From positions 1-6,578 of the forward strand of contig JAIRTF010000108.1 in assembly GCA_031255075.1 (NCBI GenBank): DNA of 6,578 nt. Direction: 5' to 3'. How positions within the stretch are numbered: the stretch's first letter is position 1; the number at the start of each line of letters is the position of its first letter. This DNA comes from Bifidobacteriaceae bacterium. Lineage in GTDB: Bacteria; Actinomycetota; Actinomycetes; Actinomycetales; WQXJ01. The translations under genes and the position numbers were made by a program. The notes under the pieces are model-generated. The model was given only the letters and a program-made list of their open reading frames with translations, ran no database searches and was not told the DNA's origin. Positions 1 through 6,116 of this stretch are shown piece after piece.

Positions 1-1559
1 TGGCTTTGGGCTACCGCGAATTGAACCGGTCCATCCCCGATTCGGGCACCTCCTTCACCTGGGGGGCCAGGGCCTTGGGGCCGCGGTTCGGCTGGCTGAC
101 CGGTTGGGGTCTGATCGCATCGACAATTGTGGTGCTGGCCTCATTGGCGCAGATCGCGGCGGTGTTCCTGTATGAAACCATCGACTGGATAATCAGCTCA
201 TTCGGTGACTCCACCTGGCATGTCCTGTCTGACTTGAACACCGGCAACAAGCTATTCAACGTGGTCTCTGTGGTGGCGTTGACCATTGGCGCAACCTGGT
301 TTGTGTACCACGACATTCAGATCACTGCCCGGTTCCAATACATCATGGTGGCCTTCCAGTTGGTGGCGGTCTTCATCTTCGCGGTGGTAGCCATTGTCAA
401 ACACAACAAGGGCACCGGCCCGGACTACGGCAGCGACTTCTCATTGGATTGGCTGAACCCGATCAGCGTGATTCAACAACCGGGCTTCGGTTCAGGGGCG
501 CTGATATCCGGGTTGACAGTCGCGGTGTTCATCTACTGGGGCTGGGACGTGGTGTTGACCATCACCGAGGAAACCAAGAACCCGCAGAAGACCCCCGGGC
601 GGGCGGCCGCTTTGACCATTGTCTTGATCACCATCTACTACCTGTTCATCTCCATTGCGACCATCATGTTTGCTGGTGTTGGCGAACAAGAACTCGGGTT
701 GACCGGCTCGAAGATTCAAGACGGAGAGAACGTCTTCGCGGTGTTGGCGGTGCCCGTCATGGGCAAGGGCCTGGCCATCTTGGTGTTCTTGGCCATCTTG
801 TCCTCTTCCCTGGCTTCGCTTGAATCAACGTTTGTCTCCCCGGCCCGCACCATGTTGGCCATGGGCCACTACGGCGGCCTGGGCCGCGGCTTCGCCAAGA
901 CATCCAAGTTCGCCACCCCAGGCACGGCCACTCTGGTAGCTGGGGGCGTGGCCGCCGGCTACTACGCGTTGATGCGGCCCATCAGCGACAACGTCCTGTC
1001 TGACACGGTTGACACGACGGCTATCTTCATCTGCTTCTACTACGGCCTGACATCCTTCGCAGCGGTCTGGTACTTCCGCAAGCAGTGGTTCGCATCCTTC
1101 CGGAACTTCTGGTTCCAGTTGTTCTTCCCGCTGGTTGGCGGCCTGTTCTTGGCCTTCATGTTTGTCCATGAGCTGATCGGCTCAATGAGCCCGGACTACG
1201 GTTCTGGTTCCAACGTGGGTGGCGTTGGCCTGGTGTTTATCCTGTCCGCCATCATCTTGCTGTTGGGCGTTGGCCTGCTGATCTACAACGTCACCCGCCG
1301 GCCGGACTTCTTCCGTAAGGACACCACTTCCATTCCGGTTGGGTTTGCCGAATCCAACGGGTTGGACCCGCACTTCCACGCGCTGACAGATGAAGCGATT
1401 GACACGGCCGAGGCCGGCCACGACTTCTCCCTGTCCCACGAAGAGGACGGCTCCGCGGCGGCAGCCGGTGAATCCCAGGCGGCCACTACGGCTGTAGCGG
1501 TGGACGATGCCGCGCCGCAGCCCGCCGGCGAAGAGGCCGAGGACCCGTCAGGCGAGTAG
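1..1559 (+). CDS. APC-family amino acid permease, 5'-truncated by window edge
   Basis: Secondary transporter of the amino acid-polyamine-organocation superfamily, expected in the cytoplasmic membrane; the substrate cannot be told. The frame is already open at base 3, so the gene starts upstream; the TTG at 6 is an internal Leu codon. Residue numbers count from that codon. The visible part begins with the conserved YRELN and SGTSFTW segment that in this family joins TM2 and TM3, so TM1 and most of TM2, roughly 50-60 residues, are missing. Hydrophobic segments follow at about 35-58, 83-101, 112-132, 164-185, 200-224, 255-275, 305-322, 337-356, 368-390 and 405-427. The segment YWGWD (177-181) followed by EETKNPQKTPGRA (188-200) is typical of APC permeases. 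After RRPDFF (431-436) comes an unusually long hydrophilic, Ala- and acid-rich tail of about 80 residues that is probably cytoplasmic. The TAG stop is followed by two hairpins. Confidence 0.9.
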   Translation, partial: ALGYRELNRSIPDSGTSFTWGARALGPRFGWLTGWGLIASTIVVLASLAQIAAVFLYETIDWIISSFGDSTWHVLSDLNTGNKLFNVVSVVALTIGATWFVYHDIQITARFQYIMVAFQLVAVFIFAVVAIVKHNKGTGPDYGSDFSLDWLNPISVIQQPGFGSGALISGLTVAVFIYWGWDVVLTITEETKNPQKTPGRAAALTIVLITIYYLFISIATIMFAGVGEQELGLTGSKIQDGENVFAVLAVPVMGKGLAILVFLAILSSSLASLESTFVSPARTMLAMGHYGGLGRGFAKTSKFATPGTATLVAGGVAAGYYALMRPISDNVLSDTVDTTAIFICFYYGLTSFAAVWYFRKQWFASFRNFWFQLFFPLVGGLFLAFMFVHELIGSMSPDYGSGSNVGGVGLVFILSAIILLLGVGLLIYNVTRRPDFFRKDTTSIPVGFAESNGLDPHFHALTDEAIDTAEAGHDFSLSHEEDGSAAAAGESQAATTAVAVDDAAPQPAGEEAEDPSGE

Positions 1560-1567
1560 GCGCCCCC

Positions 1568-1602
1568 GCAGCTGGCTGGCACCGGTCAGCCCATTTGGCT
1601 GC
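1568..1602 (+). terminator. Possible terminator hairpin after the permease
   Basis: Starting 9 bases after the permease stop, GGCTGGC (1574-1580) pairs with GTCAGCC (1585-1591), one pair being G-T, across the loop ACCG. An outer GCAGC/GCTGC pair (1568-1572 with 1598-1602) can enclose it. Only a short ATTT (1593-1596) follows the inner stem, so a classical U-tract is weak, as is common in actinobacteria. Confidence 0.4.
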
Positions 1603-1610
1603 GGCGCTGA

Positions 1611-1643
1611 GCCGATGCTGGGCGCTGTGGGAGCGGCATCGGC
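1611..1643. terminator. Perfect 8-bp inverted repeat, possible second terminator
   Basis: GCCGATGC (1611-1618) and GCATCGGC (1636-1643) are perfectly complementary. A T-G and a G-C pair extend the stem inward to 10 pairs around a 13-base loop. No T-run follows. In the gap between the permease and the ABC operon it could act as a back-up terminator or, less likely, as a regulator site. The rest of 1644-1765 shows no gene or clear signal. Confidence 0.4.
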
Positions 1644-1770
1644 CGCCTGCTGACGGCATGCTTGCGGCGGCGTTCGAAGCGTCCCGGCATGGTTCGGTTC
1701 AGCTCCCCGACCGGTGCTGGTCGCTCCGTTGAACTTGTTGTTGCACCTAAGCAGGGAGGCGAAACGGGAT

Positions 1771-1776
1771 TAGGGT
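1771..1776 (+). promoter_or_regulatory. Candidate -10 box of the ABC operon (leaderless start)
   Basis: TAGGGT matches the actinobacterial TAnnnT -10 pattern and ends 6 bases before the GTG at 1783, so transcription would begin at or next to the start codon. No good -35 hexamer lies 16-18 bases upstream. The same bases (AGGGTGG) could instead be read as a modest Shine-Dalgarno 5 bases before the GTG. The two readings exclude each other. Confidence 0.35.
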
Positions 1777-1782
1777 GGCATA

Positions 1783-2790
1783 GTGCCTTCTTCCACTCGG
1801 ACCGTTGTCAAAGTTGACGGCCTGGTCAAACGATTCGGTGATCTGACAGCCGTCGATTCGATCAGCTTCGAAGTGCGGCCCGGCGAGTTGTTCGCCTTCC
1901 TGGGACCAAACGGGTCCGGCAAGACCACCACCATCAGATGTCTGACCACTTTGGACCGCCCCGACGCGGGCGAGATCTGGGTCGCCGGCAACCGCTTGGG
2001 CCAGGCCGATGACGCGATCCGCCGGTCAATTGGCGTGGTGTTCCAGGAACGGTTGTTGGACGACAAACTGACCGTTCGGGAGAACCTGACCGTCCGGGCC
2101 GAGTTGTACGGCTTCAGCCGGGCCCAGGTGGCTGAACGGATCGAGGAACTGGGCAAACAGATCGAGATTGCGGAATTCTTGGACCAGCGGTACGGCACGT
2201 TGTCTGGTGGCCAAAGCCGCCGAGCCGATGTGGCACGGGCTTTGATCCACCGACCGGAGGTGGTGTTCATGGATGAACCGACCGCCGGACTGGATCCCTT
2301 GTCACGGGACCAGGTTTGGAAGACCGTCAACTCGCTGAGGACGGGGTCTGGTACCACCATCTTCTTGACCACCCACTACCTGGCTGAAACCGAAGACGCT
2401 GACTACGTGGTCATGTTGGATCATGGCCAGGCGATTGAAAGAGGCACGCCCCAAGCTTTGCGGGAGAAGTTCTCCACCTCCATTTTGACGTTGACCGCCG
2501 CTGAGGATTTCGCCGGCGCGGAGGCTCAAATCCGGCGGGCCCTGGAGCCTTGGCCCAGCCGCGATGTTGGCGGCGCCATCCGAGCTGAGGTTGATTCGGC
2601 CGCTACTGCCCGGCAACTGCTGGCGGACTTAGGTGCGGCCGTAGGGGATTTCGAATTCCGGCACGGAACCATGGATGACGTGTTCTTGTCCCTGACCGAA
2701 AACGAACCGGAGGTTGGGGCCGGGGCCGGCGGTGCGGCATCGGGCAGCAAGAAAGCTGGGGGCACCGGTAGCAAGGGAGGCCCAAAGTGA
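1783..2790 (+). CDS. ABC exporter ATP-binding subunit, DrrA-like
   Basis: Cytoplasmic ATPase of a two-gene ABC-2-type exporter of the daunorubicin-resistance (DrrA/CcmA) type; it powers efflux of an unknown lipophilic compound. All key motifs are present in 335 residues: Walker A GPNGSGKT (41-48), Q-loop Gln88, signature LSGGQ (140-144), Walker B VVFMDEP (160-166, catalytic Glu165), D-loop AGLD (168-171) and H-loop His198. The C-terminal accessory region (about 235-308) ends in GTMDDVFLSLT, as in DrrA proteins. After about 312 there is a low-complexity Gly/Ala/Ser/Lys tail of some 23 residues not needed for ATPase activity. The GTG at 1783 gives a normal DrrA N-terminus (VDGLVKRFG at 11-19). 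The TGA overlaps the next start by 4 bases, so the two genes form one operon. Confidence 0.93.
   Translation: MPSSTRTVVKVDGLVKRFGDLTAVDSISFEVRPGELFAFLGPNGSGKTTTIRCLTTLDRPDAGEIWVAGNRLGQADDAIRRSIGVVFQERLLDDKLTVRENLTVRAELYGFSRAQVAERIEELGKQIEIAEFLDQRYGTLSGGQSRRADVARALIHRPEVVFMDEPTAGLDPLSRDQVWKTVNSLRTGSGTTIFLTTHYLAETEDADYVVMLDHGQAIERGTPQALREKFSTSILTLTAAEDFAGAEAQIRRALEPWPSRDVGGAIRAEVDSAATARQLLADLGAAVGDFEFRHGTMDDVFLSLTENEPEVGAGAGGAASGSKKAGGTGSKGGPK
2773..2780 (+). promoter_or_regulatory. Shine-Dalgarno of the ABC membrane subunit, inside the ATPase gene
   Basis: AAGGGAGG lies 6 bases before the GTG at 2787, still within the end of the ATPase gene. It fixes the start of the membrane subunit at the GTGA overlap. 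It also codes part of the Gly/Lys-rich tail of the ATPase, which may partly explain that tail's composition. Confidence 0.7.
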
Positions 2791-3662
2791 GGACCTGGGC
2801 CTTTGCCAAACGCTGCCTGCGGATGTATCTGCGGGACCGGGCCACGCTGTTGTTTTCGCTGATGGCGCCGGCCATTTTGATGGTGCTGTATGTCGCGTTC
2901 CTGGGCAAAATGCAGGTTGATTCGCTGCGTCAGAACCTGCCTGGCGTGACTGATTCCCAAGCGCTGGGCGCCACCGCGGCTTGGGTCTCCGCCGCGCTGC
3001 TGACCATCACGGCGTTGACCGGCCCGCTGGTTGGGGTCAGCCAGCTTGTGACGGACCGAACCTCTCACCGCTTGGATGACTTCTTGGTCTCTCCGCTGAC
3101 CCGGCGTGAGCTGATTGGCGGGCTGTGGATTGCCGTGGTGTTGTATTCCGGCACCATCCTGATGGCCCTGGCGGTTATCTGCTGTGTGGTGATTGTGCTG
3201 CTGGGCGGCCAACTGCCTTCAGCCGGCGGCTTGGCTTACGCCTTCGGGGCACTGGTCGGTTCACTGGTTGCGTTCTCAATGCTGCATCTGCTGATTGCTA
3301 CCTTCTTGCCATCTGAGGGCTCGGTGGGTGCGGTCTCAGGGCTGTTCTCATCTGTGATGGGCTTCCTGGCAGGTGTCTACGTGCCGGTGGGGATACTTGG
3401 CACTGGCATGGCGTCCGTGGTGTTCGCTTTACCCTTCGGCCAGTCCGGAGTGCTGATCCGGGATGCCCTGGCGGCCCCATCAATCGACGCACTGCCAGGC
3501 GGCGCCGAGGCCGTCGGCGCGATTCGCGATGTCTACGGGTTTGACCTGATCATTGGCGGCAACACCCTGCCGATTTGGGTGGCCTGGATTGGCCTGGCCC
3601 TGCTGGCCGCAGTCTGCGGCATCTGGGCGCTGGCCCGAGTCCGCACTCTAGGCCGCCGCTAA
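2787..3662 (+). CDS. ABC-2 type exporter membrane subunit, DrrB-like
   Basis: Integral membrane partner of the preceding ATPase; together they would form an efflux pump for an unknown substrate (drug, antibiotic or lipid-like compound). The 291 residues have an ABC-2 layout: a basic N-terminus (MRTWAFAKRCLRMYLRDR), then membrane segments at about 20-40, 66-88, 112-140, 149-173, 184-204 and 261-283. Between the second and third lies a polar segment, DRTSHRLDDFLVSPLTRREL (90-109), which in this family faces the ATPase and ends with the conserved SPLTRREL. The GTG start overlaps the upstream TGA and is preceded by a strong Shine-Dalgarno, so translational coupling is likely. The TAA stop lies 83 bases before the tRNA gene. 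Family assignment is firm; substrate is not. Confidence 0.9.
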   Translation: MRTWAFAKRCLRMYLRDRATLLFSLMAPAILMVLYVAFLGKMQVDSLRQNLPGVTDSQALGATAAWVSAALLTITALTGPLVGVSQLVTDRTSHRLDDFLVSPLTRRELIGGLWIAVVLYSGTILMALAVICCVVIVLLGGQLPSAGGLAYAFGALVGSLVAFSMLHLLIATFLPSEGSVGAVSGLFSSVMGFLAGVYVPVGILGTGMASVVFALPFGQSGVLIRDALAAPSIDALPGGAEAVGAIRDVYGFDLIIGGNTLPIWVAWIGLALLAAVCGIWALARVRTLGRR

Positions 3663-3697
3663 CCGCCAGCAATTCGCCGCCGCGCCAAGCCCTACGC

Positions 3698-3703
3698 TAG
3701 GGT
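3698..3703 (+). promoter_or_regulatory. Candidate -10 box for the tRNA gene
   Basis: TAGGGT, the same hexamer as before the ABC operon, lies 42 bases before the mature tRNA start, predicting a transcript start near 3710 and a short 5' leader for RNase P removal. TTCGCC at 3673-3678 is a poor, slightly far -35. The leader also contains a small hairpin, GCACG (3729-3733) with CGTGC (3738-3742). Confidence 0.35.
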
Positions 3704-3745
3704 GGAACGCGCCGCGCGCGCCTCACCAGCACGCCCGCGTGCACC

Positions 3746-3818
3746 GCCGCCTTAGCTCAGTCGGCAGAGCGATTCACTCGTAATGACTAGGTCGAGGGTT
3801 CGATTCCCTCAGGCGGCT
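3746..3818 (+). tRNA. tRNA-Thr (anticodon CGU)
   Basis: A complete 73-base cloverleaf. Acceptor GCCGCCT (3746-3752) pairs with AGGCGGC (3811-3817). The D stem is GCTC/GAGC (3755-3758 with 3767-3770). The anticodon loop CTCGTAA (3777-3783) holds CGT at 3779-3781. The T stem GAGGG/CCCTC encloses loop TTCGATT (3794-3810). The discriminator is T3818 and CCA is not encoded. The anticodon stem ATTCA (3772-3776) faces TGACT (3784-3788), leaving one T-C mismatch at 28-42. The tRNA reads threonine ACG codons. Its 3' end is the insertion site of the adjacent integrase-bearing element and was restored on insertion. Confidence 0.95.
3777..3818. other. Probable attachment site (one element end) in tRNA-Thr 3' half
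   Basis: The tyrosine-recombinase gene ends exactly on the tRNA 3' base, the usual geometry when a tRNA 3' half serves as attB. The core should lie between the anticodon loop and the tRNA end; its exact limits need the second copy at the far end of the element, which is outside the window. No second copy of the T-arm-plus-acceptor sequence is seen between 3820 and 6578. Confidence 0.65.
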
Positions 3819-5035
3819 CAAACACACAGGTCAAAGGCCTCTCCCAATTCCTGGTTCCGTGTTAGAGGGTTCGAGGTGACCGGAAACTGACCGGATTGGA
3901 TTGAAAACCCTTCGAGCGCGCTGCGGACATCGGGTCCTTCGTCTGGTTCTTCGATGTAACGCCGTCTGGTCAGGGCGGGGTCTGAGTGGGCGAGTTGTTG
4001 GGCGGCGGCTTCCGCGCCCAGGGCGCGTGCGGTGGCGGTGCCGACTGTCTTTCGGAACCGGCGGGTGGTGACCCCGGCCCATTCGGTGTGGCGAACGCGG
4101 AACATCATCCACTGGTGCTCGATGGTTCGGACCTCGCGTGGTGTGGCGTTGGCGGTTGGGAAGACCAGGTTGTGGTCGCCGCCGGGGAGCTTCCGCTTCG
4201 CTCTGGCTTTGAGCATGTCGGCGGCCCAGTCGGGCAGGTGCAGACGGGTGGTCTTCTTGCCTTTGGTTATGTCCTCGCGGACTATGCCGACGCCCTTCTT
4301 GCGGATGATCTTGCCCGTGATGGTCAGCGTGCCTGCCTCCAGGTCGACATCGTCCCAGCGGACGGCCACGGCTTCGCCGACGCGGCAGCCGGTGGCGAGC
4401 ATGACGCCGATGACGTCTGGCAGGTCGCCCCGCAGCGCCTTGTTGTCTTGGGCGAGTTGCTCGCGGAGTTGTCTGACCTGCTCGGCGGTCAGGGCTTGGA
4501 CTTCCGCTTTCTGCGGCGTGATGCGGCTGACCTCCCTGATCGGGTTGGCTGGGATGATGTCGAACCGGACGGCCATGCCGAGCATGCCTGAGAGCACCGT
4601 GCGGCAGCCGCGGGCGGTTTCCTCGCCGTGCTTCTTGATGGTGGCTTGAAGGAACCGGTCCATCGCGGCGGTGGTCGCTTCGCGGATCATCAGGCCGCCC
4701 ACGCCCGGCTTGATCTGGTTCTTGATGGCCTGGGCGTAGCGCTCCTTGGTGTTGTAGGCCCTGTTGGACGGCTCGATCTGCGTGCGGTGCCAGTAGTCGG
4801 CCAGGTCGCGCAGCCTGGTGGTGGGCGACAGGTCTCCGTCGCCGGTGGCGACCATGCCCTTGAGGGCGTCTATCAGCGTCCTCTCGGCTTTGGCTCCGGT
4901 GGCCGCCCAGCGGCGCACGCGGACCGTGTCGCCGGTTGACGTCCGGTAGCGGGCCGAAGCCACCCACCGGCCTGGTCCCTGGCGGGTGCGTGAGATGCGC
5001 CCCCACGTGTTCAGTGCCAGCGGGGGCCGGGCCAT
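3818..5035 (-). CDS. int: Tyrosine recombinase/integrase of a tRNA-Thr integrated element
   Basis: Site-specific recombinase that would insert and, with an excisionase, remove the element at the tRNA-Thr gene. The 405 residues show the actinobacterial phage/ICE integrase layout: an N-terminal arm-DNA-binding region (about 8-50, starting with TWGRI), a core-binding SAM-like domain (about 70-165), and a catalytic domain (about 180-370). Catalytic residues: Arg218 in ATGCRVGE, likely Lys258 in the TKGKKTTR hairpin, Arg328 in TTRRFRKT, His350 in LAHSDP, and nucleophile Tyr360 in RRRYIEEP. The usual His of the H-x-x-R box is Arg325. About 45 residues follow Tyr360, a fairly long tail encoded next to the att site. 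The ATG at 5035 lies 7 bases after the upstream regulator stop, so co-transcription is likely; no strong Shine-Dalgarno is seen. The last base of the TGA is tRNA base 3818. Confidence 0.93.
   Translation of the reverse strand: MARPPLALNTWGRISRTRQGPGRWVASARYRTSTGDTVRVRRWAATGAKAERTLIDALKGMVATGDGDLSPTTRLRDLADYWHRTQIEPSNRAYNTKERYAQAIKNQIKPGVGGLMIREATTAAMDRFLQATIKKHGEETARGCRTVLSGMLGMAVRFDIIPANPIREVSRITPQKAEVQALTAEQVRQLREQLAQDNKALRGDLPDVIGVMLATGCRVGEAVAVRWDDVDLEAGTLTITGKIIRKKGVGIVREDITKGKKTTRLHLPDWAADMLKARAKRKLPGGDHNLVFPTANATPREVRTIEHQWMMFRVRHTEWAGVTTRRFRKTVGTATARALGAEAAAQQLAHSDPALTRRRYIEEPDEGPDVRSALEGFSIQSGQFPVTSNPLTRNQELGEAFDLCV
3865..3874 (+). repeat. 10-bp copy of the tRNA T-arm inside the integrase gene
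   Basis: GAGGGTTCGA occurs in the tRNA T-arm (3794-3803) and again here in the same orientation, 71 bases further on, within the integrase C-terminal coding region. It could be chance, a relic of an older att copy, or a site contacted by the recombinase. Confidence 0.5.
3877..3895 (+). repeat. Direct repeat with 11-bp period, candidate integrase arm-type site
   Basis: TGACCGGA occurs at 3877-3884 and 3888-3895, one helical turn apart and about 60-75 bases from the tRNA end. Arm-type binding sites of tyrosine integrases are often short direct repeats at such distances from the crossover core. Here they fall within the coding tail after Tyr360. The role is inferred. Confidence 0.4.
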
Positions 5036-5042
5036 GGTGGCG

Positions 5043-5792
5043 CTATCCGGGGTCTTGGTTCGCCCAGGCGCGGGCGAGGTGGTTGGGCGGGATGCCGAGG
5101 GCGGGCAGGTCGCGGTCCTTGTAGAGGCCCAGGAGCGCGGCGGTCTCGGGGTGGGGTTCGAAGCCGTCCGCGTCGGGACTGGCGCCGAGGATCGTCTCCA
5201 GCTGGCGCGCCGAGGCGATCGCCGACGCGACGGCCGAGTCGCGCTCGTGTTGAGCGTTGAGCCGGTCGATGGCGTCTGCCGCCGCCGCCAGCTTCACCTC
5301 GGCTTGCTCCACGTTGCGGTGATGGAAATGGAGTTGCCGCTCCAGCCGGGAGAGCAGGGTCCAGGGGTTGACGGTGAGTTGGGCCGCCTGTTCCTCCGCG
5401 GCTCTGCCGAGCCACTCGCTTCGGCTCTCGTGGGGCGCGGGCCTGGGCAGGTAGCCGCGAAGCCAGTCCGCCGCCTCGGCCCCGGTCATCGACGCTTCTC
5501 CCGGAAGCGCCTCCACGGGGTCTGGAGACGGGGCGTAGACCAGCTCTGCGGGAGCGACGCCGAGCACGGCCGCGATGGCGAGGGCCTCGGCCAGGGACAC
5601 AGCTCGCTGCCCGGTCTCGATCTGCGATATCGCCGGCCGCCCGAGCGGGACTCCGCCCTGGGTCAGCGCGTCGGACAGCTCCTGCGCCGTCAGCCCGGCC
5701 TCCGCCCTGGCGACAGCGATGTTCAAGCCCACCTGGGCCGACAGCCGGTCTTCCCAGGTGGCAGATTTCGGCTTTCGTCGGCGTTCGCTCAC
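5043..5792 (-). CDS. XRE-family HTH regulator of the element
   Basis: DNA-binding regulator, probably the repressor controlling the integrase/excisionase switch. Of 249 residues, about 20-86 form a Cro/C1-type helix-turn-helix domain: VGLNIAVARAEAGLTAQELS, then RPAISQIETGQRAVS as recognition helix and turn, then LAEALAIAAVLGVAPAELV. A Pro-rich linker (87-100) leads to a mostly helical Ala/Glu/Gln-rich region (about 102-205) with coiled-coil character around 145-200, and a short tail (206-249). No peptidase motif such as those of LexA/CI self-cleaving repressors or ImmA-type proteins is visible, so the inducing signal is unknown. The GTG at 5792 is chosen because the HTH fold is then complete and a TAnnnT -10 box sits just upstream. 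It precedes int by 7 bases on the same strand and is divergent from xis. Confidence 0.85.
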   Translation of the reverse strand: MSERRRKPKSATWEDRLSAQVGLNIAVARAEAGLTAQELSDALTQGGVPLGRPAISQIETGQRAVSLAEALAIAAVLGVAPAELVYAPSPDPVEALPGEASMTGAEAADWLRGYLPRPAPHESRSEWLGRAAEEQAAQLTVNPWTLLSRLERQLHFHHRNVEQAEVKLAAAADAIDRLNAQHERDSAVASAIASARQLETILGASPDADGFEPHPETAALLGLYKDRDLPALGIPPNHLARAWANQDPG

Positions 5793-5799
5793 AAATCAC

Positions 5800-5828
5800 A
5801 ATCTATCACCCCTTGCGCTCCAGTCCTA
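5800..5828 (-). promoter_or_regulatory. Candidate promoter of regulator-int operon, leaderless
   Basis: On the - strand TAGATT (5805 down to 5800) matches TAnnnT and ends 7 bases before the GTG, placing the transcript start at about 5792-5793. This suggests an mRNA without a leader, in keeping with the lack of a well-spaced Shine-Dalgarno. The -35 region 17 bases upstream (TAGGAC on the - strand) is poor. TCAC recurs at 5789, 5796 and 5806 and may mark operator sites. Confidence 0.45.
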
Positions 5829-5841
5829 CACTACCTATAGT
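5813..5841 (+). promoter_or_regulatory. Promoter of xis
   Basis: TTGCGC (5813-5818) and TATAGT (5836-5841) are separated by 17 bases, the best promoter in the window. It predicts a start near A5848 and a leader of about 53 bases. It overlaps the region used by the divergent regulator promoter, so occupancy of one should hinder the other. Confidence 0.6.
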
Positions 5842-5888
5842 TGCCTGATCGCGCAAACCCGAGCCGTTGTGTTGCGGCGTCGAACACG

Positions 5889-5894
5889 AAGGAG
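5889..5894 (+). promoter_or_regulatory. Shine-Dalgarno of xis
   Basis: AAGGAG with a 6-base gap to the ATG at 5901. It fixes the xis start there and excludes the upstream in-frame TTG at 5841, which lies within the -10 box and before the predicted transcript start. A weak stem, TTGTGTT (5867-5873) with AACACGA (5883-5889), reaches the first base of this site. Confidence 0.75.
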
Positions 5895-5900
5895 TCCTCA

Positions 5901-6116
5901 ATGGAAGCCCAAACCTGCCCGCACGGACCCGACCGCCTATGGAGCCCGGCTGAGACCGCCGACTACCTCGGAGTCCCGTTGGCGACGTTGTATCGGTGGC
6001 GCTCGGTTGGGTCGCCGTCGCCGGAGGGCATCCGGTTGGGCCGGCACTTGCGGTTCGACCCGGACAAGGTCAGGGCGTGGGCGGCGTCGCGTTCCGACTC
6101 GAGCCGGGCGGCGTGA
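5901..6116 (+). CDS. xis: Excisionase-like small HTH protein (recombination directionality factor)
   Basis: A 71-residue protein of the DNA-binding excisionase (MerR-like, HTH_17) family. Such proteins bend att DNA and steer the integrase toward excision. Residues 13-32 (LWSPAETADYLGVPLATLYR) form the helix-turn-helix and W33 to W60 the wing, with IRLGRHLRFDPDKVRAWAAS typical of the family. The N-terminal MEAQTCPHGPDR and the Ser/Arg-rich tail are outside the domain. It has its own promoter and strong Shine-Dalgarno and is divergent from the regulator-int pair. Its TGA overlaps a GTG at 6113. A general HTH regulator cannot be ruled out, but size and position next to int favour Xis. Confidence 0.82.
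   Translation: MEAQTCPHGPDRLWSPAETADYLGVPLATLYRWRSVGSPSPEGIRLGRHLRFDPDKVRAWAASRSDSSRAA

Noticed and set aside
3986..4939. Several open frames on the + strand opposite the integrase gene
   Set aside because: They overlap a complete integrase with catalytic motifs, lack recognisable domains and ribosome sites, and are expected on the antisense strand of high-G+C genes.
3831..5006. A 391-codon - strand frame shifted against int
   Set aside because: It is Arg/Pro/His-rich out-of-frame reading of the integrase, with no family resemblance.
5841..5900. Upstream TTG start that would lengthen xis by 20 residues
   Set aside because: The TTG overlaps the -10 box and lies before the predicted transcript start; the ATG at 5901 has an ideal ribosome site.
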